Source: Amycolatopsis kentuckyensis (lineage in GTDB: Bacteria; Actinomycetota; Actinomycetes; Mycobacteriales; Pseudonocardiaceae). Taken from it: a stretch of 33,933 nucleotides of DNA. This document shows positions 7,255 to 15,985 of the stretch, in pieces. The notes under the pieces were generated by a model, which was not told where the DNA came from, did no database searches, and saw only the letters and a program-made list of their open reading frames with translations. The first letter of the stretch is position 1. The number at the start of each line of letters is the position of its first letter. The DNA lies in contig NZ_MUMI01000154.1 in assembly GCF_002155975.1 (NCBI RefSeq), positions 1 through 33,933 of the forward strand, in the 5' to 3' direction. The position numbers were made by a program, and so were the translations under genes.

Positions 7255-7938
7255 ATGCGGATCCTCTTCGTCCACGGTGCTTTCGTCCGCGACGGCGCGT
7301 GGTGGTGGCAGCCCACCGCCGACGTGCTCGCCCGGCACGGTCTGCGCAGTTCAGCGGCGGTGCTGCCGAGCTGCGAGGGCGAGCCGCGCGGTGATCTGCA
7401 CGCCGACGCGGAAGCCGTCCGCGCCCTGCTCGACGCCTCCGACGAGCCCGCGCTGCTCGTCGGCCACTCGTACGGCGGCATGGTGATCACCACAGCGGGC
7501 GACCACCCCGCGGTCCGGCGGCTCGTCTACGTGACGTCGTTCCTCCCGGACGCCGGCGAGGCGCTCGCCGACTTCGGGACCGGCGAACCGGCGCCGTGGC
7601 ACGTCAGCCACGGCGACGGCACCGCGAGCGTCCGGGAGGAACTGGTGCGGCCGCTGTTCGCCCAGGACTTCGACGACCCCACCTACGCCGCGGCCGCCGA
7701 CCGGCTCACCGCGCAGAACGAAGCGGTGTTCGGCCAGCCGGCGACCCGGGCGGCGTGGCGGCAGGTCCCGTCGACCTACCTCGTCTGCGGTGAAGACCGC
7801 GCGACACCGCCCGAGACCCAGCGGGCCCAGGCGGCGCGCGCCACCGACGTCGTCGAGCTACCGGTGGCGCACCACCCCTTCGTCACGCGGCCGGACCTCG
7901 TGGCCGGCGTGCTGCTCAGGCTGCGTCCCAGAGGGTGA
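7255..7938 (+). CDS. Alpha/beta hydrolase
   Basis: A compact 227-residue serine hydrolase. The oxyanion region is MRILFVHGAF at the N-terminus. The nucleophile elbow GHSYGG gives Ser72. Asp181 in CGEDRATPP and His206 or His207 in VAHHPFVTRPDL complete the triad. It resembles the small esterase-like group that includes salicylate/plant-type esterases and actinobacterial hydrolases induced by stress; substrate unknown. No signal peptide, so probably cytoplasmic. The ATG at 7255 starts directly at the first beta strand. Its 3' end overlaps the convergent downstream gene by 23 bases. Confidence 0.88.
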   Translation: MRILFVHGAFVRDGAWWWQPTADVLARHGLRSSAAVLPSCEGEPRGDLHADAEAVRALLDASDEPALLVGHSYGGMVITTAGDHPAVRRLVYVTSFLPDAGEALADFGTGEPAPWHVSHGDGTASVREELVRPLFAQDFDDPTYAAAADRLTAQNEAVFGQPATRAAWRQVPSTYLVCGEDRATPPETQRAQAARATDVVELPVAHHPFVTRPDLVAGVLLRLRPRG

Positions 7939-8521
7939 GGAACGCCGAGGCCTCGCTGCGGGCCCAGGGCCGCATCCGGGCGCGGTCGCGCGGCGTGAGC
8001 CGGTACTCCTTGCCGCGGCGGACGTCGATCACCAGCGCCTCGCCGCCGGGCAGGATGTCGGGCATCGCCTCCTCCATGACCCAGAGCGCGAGCTGCGCCG
8101 AGGACTTCGCCAGTGGCTCCTCCTTGAAGTAGAGCCAGGTCGCGTAGCGGCGGCCGTCGCTCTTGCGCAGCCCCATCTGCGGGCTGACGCCGATTTCGAG
8201 CTCGCCGATCCGGCACCGGCCGCGCCCGACCTCCACCAGCCTCGGCGACTTGCGGCCGAGGTACCGCAGCCAGCCCTCGGCGATCGCCGCGTAGTGCGGC
8301 TTCGTCCGCTCGTCGGCGGCGTTGACGAGCGCGCGCAGCGCCACCTCGTCCTGGTTCGCCGCCCGGCCGGAGCGCACCGCGTTGGCCGCCCGCCGGTAGT
8401 AGTTGAACGCCGCTCGCGCCGGATCCTCGTACTGACGGCGCTGCCGCCGGACGAACGACGACCGCGACGGCCCGGAACTCGCGCTGTAGCCCACGAACGT
8501 GGACAGGGTGATGTAGGCCAT
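7916..8521 (-). CDS. Unrecognised soluble protein (201 aa)
   Basis: I do not recognise this family. The product begins MAYITLSTFVGYSASSGPSR, then has a basic segment with many Arg, an alpha-helical middle (NYYRRAANAVRSGRAANQ and ALRALVNAADERTKPHYAA) and a C-terminal half with beta-strand character ending WDAA. There is no signal peptide or membrane helix. The ATG at 8521 has GGAGGAAGG upstream; an ATG six codons earlier overlaps that site. AT-rich DNA with a TAAAAT hexamer (minus strand, 8585-8590) lies about 65 bases upstream and could be a -10 element. The 3' end overlaps the convergent hydrolase gene by 23 bases. Codon use matches the neighbours. Confidence 0.7.
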   Translation of the reverse strand: MAYITLSTFVGYSASSGPSRSSFVRRQRRQYEDPARAAFNYYRRAANAVRSGRAANQDEVALRALVNAADERTKPHYAAIAEGWLRYLGRKSPRLVEVGRGRCRIGELEIGVSPQMGLRKSDGRRYATWLYFKEEPLAKSSAQLALWVMEEAMPDILPGGEALVIDVRRGKEYRLTPRDRARMRPWARSEASAFLTLWDAA

Positions 8522-8640
8522 GGCCCTGCCTTCCTCCATCACGCCACCCGCGGTCGCGGGCGGCATCTCCCCTGGACAACGCCAATTTTAGAACACATGT
8601 ACGACAGTTTCGGGGTCCTGACGGGTGACGGCCGCCGGTC

Positions 8641-8692
8641 CGGAGCACTCCGTGGAGACAATTCGGGATCGTCCACGCGGAGGACTCCCGAA
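8641..8692. promoter_or_regulatory. Two inverted repeats upstream of the glycan operon
   Basis: CGGAG-CA-CTCCG (8641-8652) is a perfect 12-base palindrome. TTCGGGA-tc-GTCC (8662-8674) pairs with GGAC-TCCCGAA (8682-8692) around a 7-base centre. Both sit in the 275-base divergent gap, about 105-155 bases before the first gene of the plus-strand glycan block. They are candidate operators or leader structures. Apart from these, an AT-rich patch near 8585-8610 is the only notable element in the gap. Confidence 0.4.
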
Positions 8693-8796
8693 ACGGCGTT
8701 CCGTGCGCTACGTTGCCGATCAACCTCGAACAGCAACGTCTCAGGTCGGCCGCGCGTGCCAGACTGATGCCCCGAACGGTGGATGGGGGTCTACTC

Positions 8797-9933
8797 ATGA
8801 GCTGGCAGGACGACCTGCGCCGGCTGGACGCGGATCTGGCGGCCGGCCGCATCGAGCCAGCCGCCCACCGCAAGCAGCGGGACGAGCTGCTCGCGCAGGC
8901 TTCCGGTTCGACCGTGGCCTCACCCGTCCCGTCACCGCTGCGCCGGCCCGCGACAGCGTGGCAGAGCAAGAACCCCGCGGCGGCGACGGAGGCCCTGCCG
9001 GCGCAACGGCAGGAACCGCCGTCGAACCCGCAGGGCTACCAGCCGTCCCGGCCGCAGGTCCGCCCGCCGGCGCCCGCGCCTCCGTGGCAGCGCACCGGGA
9101 CCGGCGTGCCCGCCGTCGCGGACCACCTGACCACGGCGCCGAGCCCGGCGGACATCAACCCGACGCGGTACCTGAGCGTCGAGGGCCCGCTGCCGGACCG
9201 GCCGCAGCTCAGCCGGTTCCCGCCGACGCACCCGCGCGGGGAGCAGGCGCCGCCCAGGCCGGTGGGGCCGCCGCCGGACGAGACGGGCAAGCACCGCTGG
9301 GACGAATCGGCGGACGGCCGCCGCCGTCCGGTCCGGCTCTTCGTCGCCCTGGGTGTGCTCCTGGTCCTGGCGATGATCGCCGGCGGGATCGCGTGGCTCG
9401 GCCGCGATTCCGGCTCGGACCGGGCGGCCGCCCCGTCGAGCGCACCGTCGTCGGGTTCCGACGGCGTCCGCACCCCGTCGCTGGACGAACGGGTGCCGCA
9501 GATGCCCGGCAAGCAGAACCCGAACAACTCGACGATGTCCGTGGCGAAGGGCCTGGAGCTGGGGCTCTACCCGGCGTCGACCGCGGACCTGCTGAACGCC
9601 AACGGGGCGAGCAAGGTGATCTACCGGGGCGCCGCCGACGGCGACGTCTCGTACCTGGTCCTGGTCGTGCCGACGGGCAGCCCGGCCAACGCGCAGGCCG
9701 TCGTCGAGAAGCTCTACCAGGACGCGCTGGCGGGCGGCTTCCGGTCGGTCCAGTCGGCGTTGCGCACGGTGTCGGGCAAGGACCGCGACACCTTCCTGAA
9801 CACCACCTGGTACGGCTCCGGCAGCAATGTCGTGAGCATCGGGATCGCCGAGCCCGACCGCGGCCAGGCGGGTCTGAGCAGCGAGCTGGACAAGGCCGTG
9901 GACGCGCTCGAGGCGGTCCTCCCGGTCAGCTGA
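8797..9933 (+). CDS. Single-pass membrane protein with short N-terminal module, paralogue A
   Basis: A 378-residue protein. Residues 1-35 (starting MSWQDDLRRLDADLAAGRI) form a short helical module resembling SHOCT-like oligomerisation motifs. A long Pro/Ala-rich cytoplasmic linker follows, with one membrane helix (about 179-203, LFVALGVLLVLAMIAGGIAW). The Ser-rich stretch and the 150-residue C-terminal domain are probably outside the membrane. Its layout and N-terminus match the next gene, so the two are paralogues. It appears to head the plus-strand glycan operon. The ATG at 8797 was chosen because it aligns with that paralogue's N-terminus; GGATGGGGG lies upstream. Function unknown; a role in anchoring or regulating envelope glycan assembly is inference from position. 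Confidence 0.8.
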   Translation: MSWQDDLRRLDADLAAGRIEPAAHRKQRDELLAQASGSTVASPVPSPLRRPATAWQSKNPAAATEALPAQRQEPPSNPQGYQPSRPQVRPPAPAPPWQRTGTGVPAVADHLTTAPSPADINPTRYLSVEGPLPDRPQLSRFPPTHPRGEQAPPRPVGPPPDETGKHRWDESADGRRRPVRLFVALGVLLVLAMIAGGIAWLGRDSGSDRAAAPSSAPSSGSDGVRTPSLDERVPQMPGKQNPNNSTMSVAKGLELGLYPASTADLLNANGASKVIYRGAADGDVSYLVLVVPTGSPANAQAVVEKLYQDALAGGFRSVQSALRTVSGKDRDTFLNTTWYGSGSNVVSIGIAEPDRGQAGLSSELDKAVDALEAVLPVS

Positions 9934-10030
9934 GCCTGAACGGACCCTTCCGACCTCGGCGGGCGGGGCTGAGTGCACAATGATGCGGGAGCTGGCTGGG
10001 CCGGCGACGCAGACGAGAAGGGGGCCCGGT

Positions 10031-11242
10031 TTGTCCTGGCAGGAGCAACTACGCCAGTTGGACGAAGAGCTGGCCGCGGGTCAGATTTCGGCTGACGACT
10101 ACCGGCTGCGGCGAGACAGCGTCCTTTCCGCGGCGGTCAACGTCGATCCCCAGGCAGGCCAGACCGGGGCCGGTGAGTCGGAGAGCACGCACATCATCGC
10201 CCCGGTGACCCCGCCGCCCGGCCAGCCGCAGGCTCCCGCCGCGCCGGCGGGCGACCAGACCCAGATCGTCAACACCTCGTTCGGCGACGGCGAACGCACC
10301 CAGGCCGTCCCGCAGGGCCCCCCGCCCCAGGGCTGGGCGCCGGCCGGCCAGGGCGACGCCGAGCGCACGCAGGTCGTGCCGGGCGTGCCGCCGCAGGCCA
10401 CCGGCGGCGGTTTCCACCAGGGCGGCCACGGTTCGGGCGGGTTCCCGGCCCAGCAGCCGCAGTACGCGCCGCCGCCGCACCTGTCCGGTCCCAACCAGCA
10501 GATGCCGTGGGCCGCGCCCGCGCAGAACACGAGCACCCCGTGGGGCGGCTCGGACTTCCCGGCCGACACCAGCTGGGTCGGCCAGGGGCCGGAGCCGTCG
10601 TTCGAGACGACCCCGGCCAAGGGCGGCAAGAAGATCATCGCGATCGTCATCGCGGTCGTCGTGCTGGCCGGCCTCGGCGTCGGCGGCTACTTCCTCTTCT
10701 CCGGCGGCAACGAGCAGACGCCGCCGGTCGCGCAGTCGTCCACCGCGCCGCCGCCCCCGACCCAGAAGCCGAAGGACGACCTCGAGATCGCCAAGCTCCC
10801 GGGCGACGTCAAGGAAACCACCGACTTCGCCAAGTTCGACGACTTCGAGGCGCGCAAGGTCCTCACCGACGAGGAGAACGACGCCCTCGCCGCGGCGAAC
10901 CCGACCACCGCGCGGATGTCGGTGTCGAACCTGCCCTCCGGCGTGACCGTCGTCGTGGTCACCGCCAAGACCTCGGGTGCCTCGGCCGCGGCCAACGCGG
11001 TCGACAAGCTCGGGACGCTGCAGGCGAAGTACAAGCTCACGAAGTACACCGGCACGGCGCCCGAGGGCGTCGACGTCGTGCAGCTCGTCAAGGAAGACGG
11101 CAGCGCCCTGATCCGGGCCCACTACGTGCACAAGCAGACCGTGGTCCGCGTGCAGGTGAACGGGTCGGACATGGCCGGCGTCTCGCAGGCCTTCGACGAG
11201 ATCCTCGCGAAGCAGCTGGCAGAGCTGCCCGCCAACGGCTGA
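10031..11242 (+). CDS. Single-pass membrane protein with short N-terminal module, paralogue B
   Basis: A 403-residue protein with the same plan as paralogue A: an N-terminal module LSWQEQLRQLDEELAAGQIS, then a linker of about 165 residues rich in Pro, Gln and Gly. The linker repeats GDGERTQ/GDAERTQ-type segments (Thr sites that Ser/Thr kinases could use). Then come KKIIAIVIAVVVLAGLGVGG (membrane helix, about 200-222) and a C-terminal domain of about 170 residues, presumably extracytoplasmic. I chose the TTG at 10031, preceded by AAGGGGG, because the protein then aligns with paralogue A. An ATG 17 codons upstream has no ribosome-binding site. The next gene starts one base after the stop, implying translational coupling. 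No known enzymatic domain is evident. Confidence 0.8.
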   Translation: MSWQEQLRQLDEELAAGQISADDYRLRRDSVLSAAVNVDPQAGQTGAGESESTHIIAPVTPPPGQPQAPAAPAGDQTQIVNTSFGDGERTQAVPQGPPPQGWAPAGQGDAERTQVVPGVPPQATGGGFHQGGHGSGGFPAQQPQYAPPPHLSGPNQQMPWAAPAQNTSTPWGGSDFPADTSWVGQGPEPSFETTPAKGGKKIIAIVIAVVVLAGLGVGGYFLFSGGNEQTPPVAQSSTAPPPPTQKPKDDLEIAKLPGDVKETTDFAKFDDFEARKVLTDEENDALAAANPTTARMSVSNLPSGVTVVVVTAKTSGASAAANAVDKLGTLQAKYKLTKYTGTAPEGVDVVQLVKEDGSALIRAHYVHKQTVVRVQVNGSDMAGVSQAFDEILAKQLAELPANG

Positions 11243-11243
11243 C

Positions 11244-13577
11244 ATGGCGGCTCGCCGGTTCGTCGCCTGCACCGTGGTCACCCGGGACCGCCTGGGTGCC
11301 GCCGAGGTGCTCGCCGCGTCGTACCGCGCGCACCACCCCGGACACGAGTTCACCGTGCTCGTGGCCGACGACGGCACCGCGCCCGGCGAGCTGGACCTCG
11401 AGCCGGCGGAGTACTTCCGGCTGGTCACCTGCCACGACGGCGCCGACCTGGCGGACGTCCTGCGGCCGCTGCTGCTGCGCAGCCTGCTGGAGCGGTTCGA
11501 CGTCGCGGTCCTGCTGGACGCCGACGTCGAGGTCCACGCACCGTTCGAGGACGTCAGCGCGCTCGCGGCGGACCACGGCGTCGTCGTCGCGGCGGCGCTG
11601 CTGGCCCCGCTCCCGCGGGACGGTCTCGAACCCGAGGACGTCCCCGGCGTCTACGACGGCTTCCTCGCCGCCGGGCCCGCCGCCCGGCCGTTCCTCGACC
11701 ACTGGGCGGACCGGGCCCGGCGCCGGCCACCGCACCGGACGGCGGCGACCTGGCGGTGGCCGGAGCTGCTCCCCGGCACGTTCGAGCACCTGGTCGTGCG
11801 CGACTCCGGGCTCGCCGTCGGCTACTGGAACCTGCACGAACGCTCGCCGTCGGAGAGCCGGTTCATCGCCTTCCGCGGCTACGACCCCGAAGCGCCCTGG
11901 CTGCTGACGGCCGACTGCGCGACACGGCCGCGGGTGCGGCTTTCCGCGGATCCGGTCCTGCGCCGGCTGTGTGCCGCCTACGGCGACCGGGTCGGCCCGG
12001 CCCGGCCCGGCGAAGGCCGGTTTTCCACGCTGCCGGACGGTTCGCCGCTCACCCCGCAGATGCGGCAGCTCTACCACGACGCCTGGCTGCGCACGGAATC
12101 GCCGGACCTGCCGGCCGAAAAGCTGCCGCCGCACCCGTTCGGCGAAGACGGCGGCCGCGCGTTCCGGGAGTGGCTGACCGAACCGGCGAACCCGGTCGAC
12201 GCCGCCGGGGGGCTGACGCGGCTGGCGGCCGAGGTCTGGCGCGCCCGCGTCGACCTGCAGGCGGTCTTCCCCCACCCCCGCGGCGAGAGCGCGCCCGGGT
12301 TCCGGCAGTGGTGCGCGACCCACGGCGTCGCCGAGGGCCTGCTGCCGGCGTGGGCGCTCCCGGTGCCCGCCGCGGCACCGCTGGCGCCGGTCGCCGACTT
12401 CGGGGTCAACGTCGTCGGCTTCCTCACCGCCGAACTCGGGCTCGGCGAGATGGCCCGGCTGGTCCAGCGGATGATCGCCCGAGCGGGCATCCCGATGGTG
12501 TCGGTCGTCGAAGAGCGGTCCATCGCCGGCTCGGTCCGCACCGGGCTCGCCGTCCCGGAAAGCGTCGGCCCGCCCCGGTTCGGGGTCAGCCTGCTGACGG
12601 TCAACTCCGACTTCACCCGGGTGGTCGTCGACAGCCACCCGGACGCCGCCGCCGGGCGCTACCGGATCGGGCTGTGGGCGTGGGAACTGGAGGACTTCCC
12701 GGCCGAAATGCACGACGGGTTCGCGTTCGTCGACGAGGTCTGGACCCCCAGCGAGTTCGCCACCCGGGCGATCGCGGCGCACTCGCCGGTCCCGGTCCGG
12801 ACCATTCCGGTGCCGGTGCCCGACCCCGGCCCGGTGTCGCGGGAACCCGATGGGCAGACCCGGTTCCTGTTCGTCTTCGACTTCAACTCGACCGGCGGCC
12901 GGAAGAACCCGTGGGGTGTCGTCGAGGCGTTCCGCCGCGCCTTCCCCGGCCGCGAAGACGTCCGGCTCGTGCTGAAGGCCACCAACGGGCAGCGGAACAC
13001 CGCGGCCGTCGAACGGCTGCAGCGCGCGATCGACGGCGACCCGCGGATCGAGCTCGTGGAGCGGTACCTCACCACGGCCGAACTCGACGCCCTGTATGCC
13101 AGGACCGACGCCTACGTGTCACTGCACCGGAGCGAGGGGTTCGGGCTGACGGTGGCCGAGGCGATGGTCAGGGGGCTGCCGGTGATCGCGACGGACTATT
13201 CGAGCACGACCGAGTTCTTCGGTCCCGGGTCCGGCTGGCCGGTGCCGTTCACGATGACCGACGTCGGCCCGGGCTGGCCGCCCTACCGGAGTGACGGCCA
13301 CTGGGCCGACCCGGACCTCGACGCGGCGGCCGAGGCCATGCGCGCCGTCGCCGACGACCCGGCCGAAGCCCGCCGCCGCGGGGCCGCCGCCCGCGAGCAC
13401 ATCCTGCGCACGCACCCGGCCGACGTCACGGTGGCGTGGCTGCGCGAGCGGCTGGGAGAAGCGCACCGGACCTGGCTCGCCCGGCAGGCGCCCGAACCGC
13501 CGCCGCGGTCACCGCTGGCCGCCCGCGCCCGTCGCCTGCTGCGGCCGGTGGCCCGCCGGATGCGGGTGACGTCGTGA
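11244..13577 (+). CDS. Two-domain glycosyltransferase (GT-A-like plus GT4)
   Basis: A 777-residue protein. The N-terminal 250 residues look like a GT8-type GT-A domain, with a strand FVACTVVTRDR, FTVLVADDG (36-44) and a DAD metal-binding motif at 92-94 in VAVLLDADVEV. From about residue 382 a GT-B domain of the GT4 type begins. It has a VNVVGFLTAELGLGEMAR segment, GLWAWELEDFP, the sugar-nucleotide region FLFVFDFNS...RKNPWGVVEAFRRAFP (about 541-565) and the E-x7-E signature in SLHRSEGFGLTVAEAM (about 626). One chain could therefore transfer two sugars in order. There is no signal peptide; it acts on the cytoplasmic face. It starts one base after the previous stop and overlaps the next start by 4 bases. 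Confidence 0.87.
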   Translation: MAARRFVACTVVTRDRLGAAEVLAASYRAHHPGHEFTVLVADDGTAPGELDLEPAEYFRLVTCHDGADLADVLRPLLLRSLLERFDVAVLLDADVEVHAPFEDVSALAADHGVVVAAALLAPLPRDGLEPEDVPGVYDGFLAAGPAARPFLDHWADRARRRPPHRTAATWRWPELLPGTFEHLVVRDSGLAVGYWNLHERSPSESRFIAFRGYDPEAPWLLTADCATRPRVRLSADPVLRRLCAAYGDRVGPARPGEGRFSTLPDGSPLTPQMRQLYHDAWLRTESPDLPAEKLPPHPFGEDGGRAFREWLTEPANPVDAAGGLTRLAAEVWRARVDLQAVFPHPRGESAPGFRQWCATHGVAEGLLPAWALPVPAAAPLAPVADFGVNVVGFLTAELGLGEMARLVQRMIARAGIPMVSVVEERSIAGSVRTGLAVPESVGPPRFGVSLLTVNSDFTRVVVDSHPDAAAGRYRIGLWAWELEDFPAEMHDGFAFVDEVWTPSEFATRAIAAHSPVPVRTIPVPVPDPGPVSREPDGQTRFLFVFDFNSTGGRKNPWGVVEAFRRAFPGREDVRLVLKATNGQRNTAAVERLQRAIDGDPRIELVERYLTTAELDALYARTDAYVSLHRSEGFGLTVAEAMVRGLPVIATDYSSTTEFFGPGSGWPVPFTMTDVGPGWPPYRSDGHWADPDLDAAAEAMRAVADDPAEARRRGAAAREHILRTHPADVTVAWLRERLGEAHRTWLARQAPEPPPRSPLAARARRLLRPVARRMRVTS

Positions 13578-14842
13578 CGCGGCCCGGCGGCCCGCAGCAG
13601 ACGATGCTGCCGGTCTACGAAGCCTTCCTGCCCCGCGAGCACGCGCTCTACCGGCCGCGCCACGGCGGGAAGCAGCTCGTGGCGCTGATCTGCGCCACCG
13701 TCTTCTTCCTCACGCCGAACCTGTCGGTGGTCTTCGGCGCGCGGCCCGGCGAATTCGAAAACCGGGCGCTGACGCCGTTCCCGAGCATCGGGCAGGGCTG
13801 GTCGTTCTTCCCGCAGCTCGGCAGCTGGGCCACCGACCACCTGGTGCTGCGCGAACAAGCCGTGCACACCGCCGACGCCATCAGCCGCGGGGTGTTCGGC
13901 GAACCGCCGCCGCTGAACCAGGAACACCAGCAGGGCCCGCTGCAGGTGCCGGGCGACACCAAGCTCGACCCGCGACAGTTCCCCACCGTGATCGAGGGCA
14001 AGGACGGCTGGCTCTACCTCGGCGACGAGGTCACCAGCCACTGCGTGCCGACCGAGAACCTGGACACCACGTTCGACCGGCTGCGCCGCTTCCGCGACGG
14101 GATCGAGGCTTCGGGCCGCCAGCTGGTCGTCGTCATCGCGCCGGACAAGGCGACCATGGTGCCGCAGCACCTGCCCGACAACTACCTCGGCAAGGACTGC
14201 CACGACGCCGTCCAGAACGACTTCTGGCGCCGGGTCGACGCCGAGAACTTCATGGTCGACCTGCGCGGCCCGCTGCGGGACTGGGCCAACCGCAAGGGCC
14301 AGCCGCTCTACGGCCCGCTGGACGCCCACTGGAACGACGAAGGCGCGATCACCGCGGTCCGCGAGGTCACCGAGCGGCTGCGACCGGGCATCACCGGGAG
14401 CTGGCGCGTCGAGCCGAAGGAGAACTGGGAGCTGCCGGCCGACCTGCCGCGGCTGATCGGCCGGACCGGACTGACGGACGGCACGCACTACGCGCTGATG
14501 CCCGACGGCCGGACCGACCTGACCCGCACGATGCCCGCCGACTACATCCCGCCGGTGCACACCGACACCGCGACCGGGACGGGCACCTACGGCCTCCGCA
14601 CGGCGTGGCTCGGCGACTCGTTCACCATCCGCACCCTGCCGTACATGGCCGCCACCTTCCGCGACCTGACCGCCATGCACTACAGCACGTCCGACCAGGA
14701 CCGCGGCGCCGCGATCGGTGAGCTGCTCGGGCGCAGCGACGTCGTGGTGGTCGAGTTCGCCGAACGCGGGCTCATCGCCGGAGCCGCGTCGATGCTGACG
14801 CCGTCCGTGCAGCAGAACATCTTCCGCGAGCTCAACCGATGA
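13574..14842 (+). CDS. AlgX/AlgJ-like SGNH polysaccharide O-acetyltransferase
   Basis: A 422-residue protein with one N-terminal membrane anchor (about 35-54) and an SGNH-like extracytoplasmic domain. The catalytic set matches AlgX/AlgJ: the LDAHWNDEG motif supplies Asp250 and His252, and WLGDSF supplies Ser349. GKDGWLYLGDE (142-152) is typical of the family. Such enzymes move acetyl groups onto sugar hydroxyls outside the membrane, normally fed by an MBOAT membrane protein, which is not present in the window. The GTG start at 13574 overlaps the preceding stop (GTGA), so translation is coupled; an ATG ten codons downstream is the alternative. The neighbours suggest the acceptor is the glycan made by the flanking glycosyltransferases. 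Confidence 0.85.
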   Translation: MTRPGGPQQTMLPVYEAFLPREHALYRPRHGGKQLVALICATVFFLTPNLSVVFGARPGEFENRALTPFPSIGQGWSFFPQLGSWATDHLVLREQAVHTADAISRGVFGEPPPLNQEHQQGPLQVPGDTKLDPRQFPTVIEGKDGWLYLGDEVTSHCVPTENLDTTFDRLRRFRDGIEASGRQLVVVIAPDKATMVPQHLPDNYLGKDCHDAVQNDFWRRVDAENFMVDLRGPLRDWANRKGQPLYGPLDAHWNDEGAITAVREVTERLRPGITGSWRVEPKENWELPADLPRLIGRTGLTDGTHYALMPDGRTDLTRTMPADYIPPVHTDTATGTGTYGLRTAWLGDSFTIRTLPYMAATFRDLTAMHYSTSDQDRGAAIGELLGRSDVVVVEFAERGLIAGAASMLTPSVQQNIFRELNR

Positions 14843-14866
14843 TCGCGCCGAACCGTGGGATTGTGC

Positions 14867-15985
14867 ATGTCTTCTGACCAGCTGGCCGCCGCGCTGGCCC
14901 GCCTCGACGAACACCGCGAGCTGCACCTGCCGCTGCGCCGGACCGACCTGCTCGGCCGGCTGGCCCTGCGGTTCCTGTGGAAGCGCCAGGTGAAGTGGCA
15001 GATCGAGGCCAACCTGGCCATCCGGGACGCGCTCGCCGCCGTCCACCACACCCAGCGCGAGCTGCCGGCCGACGCCGTCCGCCACGCCGAGCTGGCGCAC
15101 GAGGTCGAGCAGCTGCGGCAGCAGGACCGGACCATGACCGCGGGCCTGAACCAGCGGCTGTACGCGGGTCTCGGCCGGATCGAATCGCAGCTGTCCGAGC
15201 TGAAGCTGCACCAGGCCGAGACGGGCGAGCGGGGTGACGACACCGAGCTGCGGCTGAAGGCCCTGGAAACGCAGGTCGCGGCGCTGACGTCGGCGGCGGC
15301 CGATGCCCGGCTGCGGCACGCCCAGCTGGACGTCGCGCTCGACCGCGTCCGGGCCGGGCAGGCGGTCGCCGAGGTCGCCGCGGACGTCGCCGACCGGGAG
15401 TCCTTCCTCGAGCTGGCGCTCTCGCAGCTGCTCGACGGCCCGGAAAGCCGCGTGCGCGAAGCGCGCAAGACGCACCTGCCGCTCGTCACGGCGGCGCGGG
15501 AAGCCGGCGCGACCGGCCCGGTGTTCGACGTCGCGCCGGGCCGCGGCGAATGGCTCGAGGTGCTTCGCTCGGCGGAACTGCCGTACCTGGCGGCGTCGGA
15601 CAACAAGCTGGTCCGCCGGCACTGCGCGGGGCTCGGCCTCGACGTCGCCGCGAGGGAGTCCCTGGCCGCGCTGGCGGCGGTGCCGTCCCGCTCGCTCGGC
15701 GCGGTGACCGCCTTCCGGTTCGCCGAACGCCTGACGCCGGACGCCCTCGCGCGCTTCGCCGACCTCGCCGCGACTGCGCTGCAGCCCGGTGGCGTGCTGC
15801 TGGTCGAGACGCCGGGCGCCGGCGCGGAGACGGAGTTCCGGCTGGACCCCTTCGCGCAGAAGCCGTTGCACCCGGCCTACCTCCGGTTCGTCGCCGAGGC
15901 GGCGGGCTTCCCGGAGGTCGAGGTCCGCGAGGTGGCCGCGGTGGACGGTCTGGGTGAGCGCCTGTGCCTGATCGCCCGGCGATGA
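14867..15985 (+). CDS. Coiled-coil class I SAM-dependent methyltransferase
   Basis: A 372-residue protein. Residues 1-65 include a basic amphipathic stretch (FLWKRQVKWQIEANL). About 70-185 is predicted coiled coil by its Leu/Ala heptads and high charge. Residues 215-372 form a Rossmann methyltransferase with motif I GPVFDVAPGRGEWLEVL, which has Ala-Pro in place of the usual Gly-Cys. The later strand LQPGGVLLVETPGAG is typical. The architecture recalls WbdD-type O-antigen terminators, where a coiled coil sets chain length, but no kinase domain is present; that comparison is inference. The start is ATG 14867; a GTG four codons upstream is possible. The next start overlaps its stop (ATGA). Confidence 0.8.
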   Translation: MSSDQLAAALARLDEHRELHLPLRRTDLLGRLALRFLWKRQVKWQIEANLAIRDALAAVHHTQRELPADAVRHAELAHEVEQLRQQDRTMTAGLNQRLYAGLGRIESQLSELKLHQAETGERGDDTELRLKALETQVAALTSAAADARLRHAQLDVALDRVRAGQAVAEVAADVADRESFLELALSQLLDGPESRVREARKTHLPLVTAAREAGATGPVFDVAPGRGEWLEVLRSAELPYLAASDNKLVRRHCAGLGLDVAARESLAALAAVPSRSLGAVTAFRFAERLTPDALARFADLAATALQPGGVLLVETPGAGAETEFRLDPFAQKPLHPAYLRFVAEAAGFPEVEVREVAAVDGLGERLCLIARR

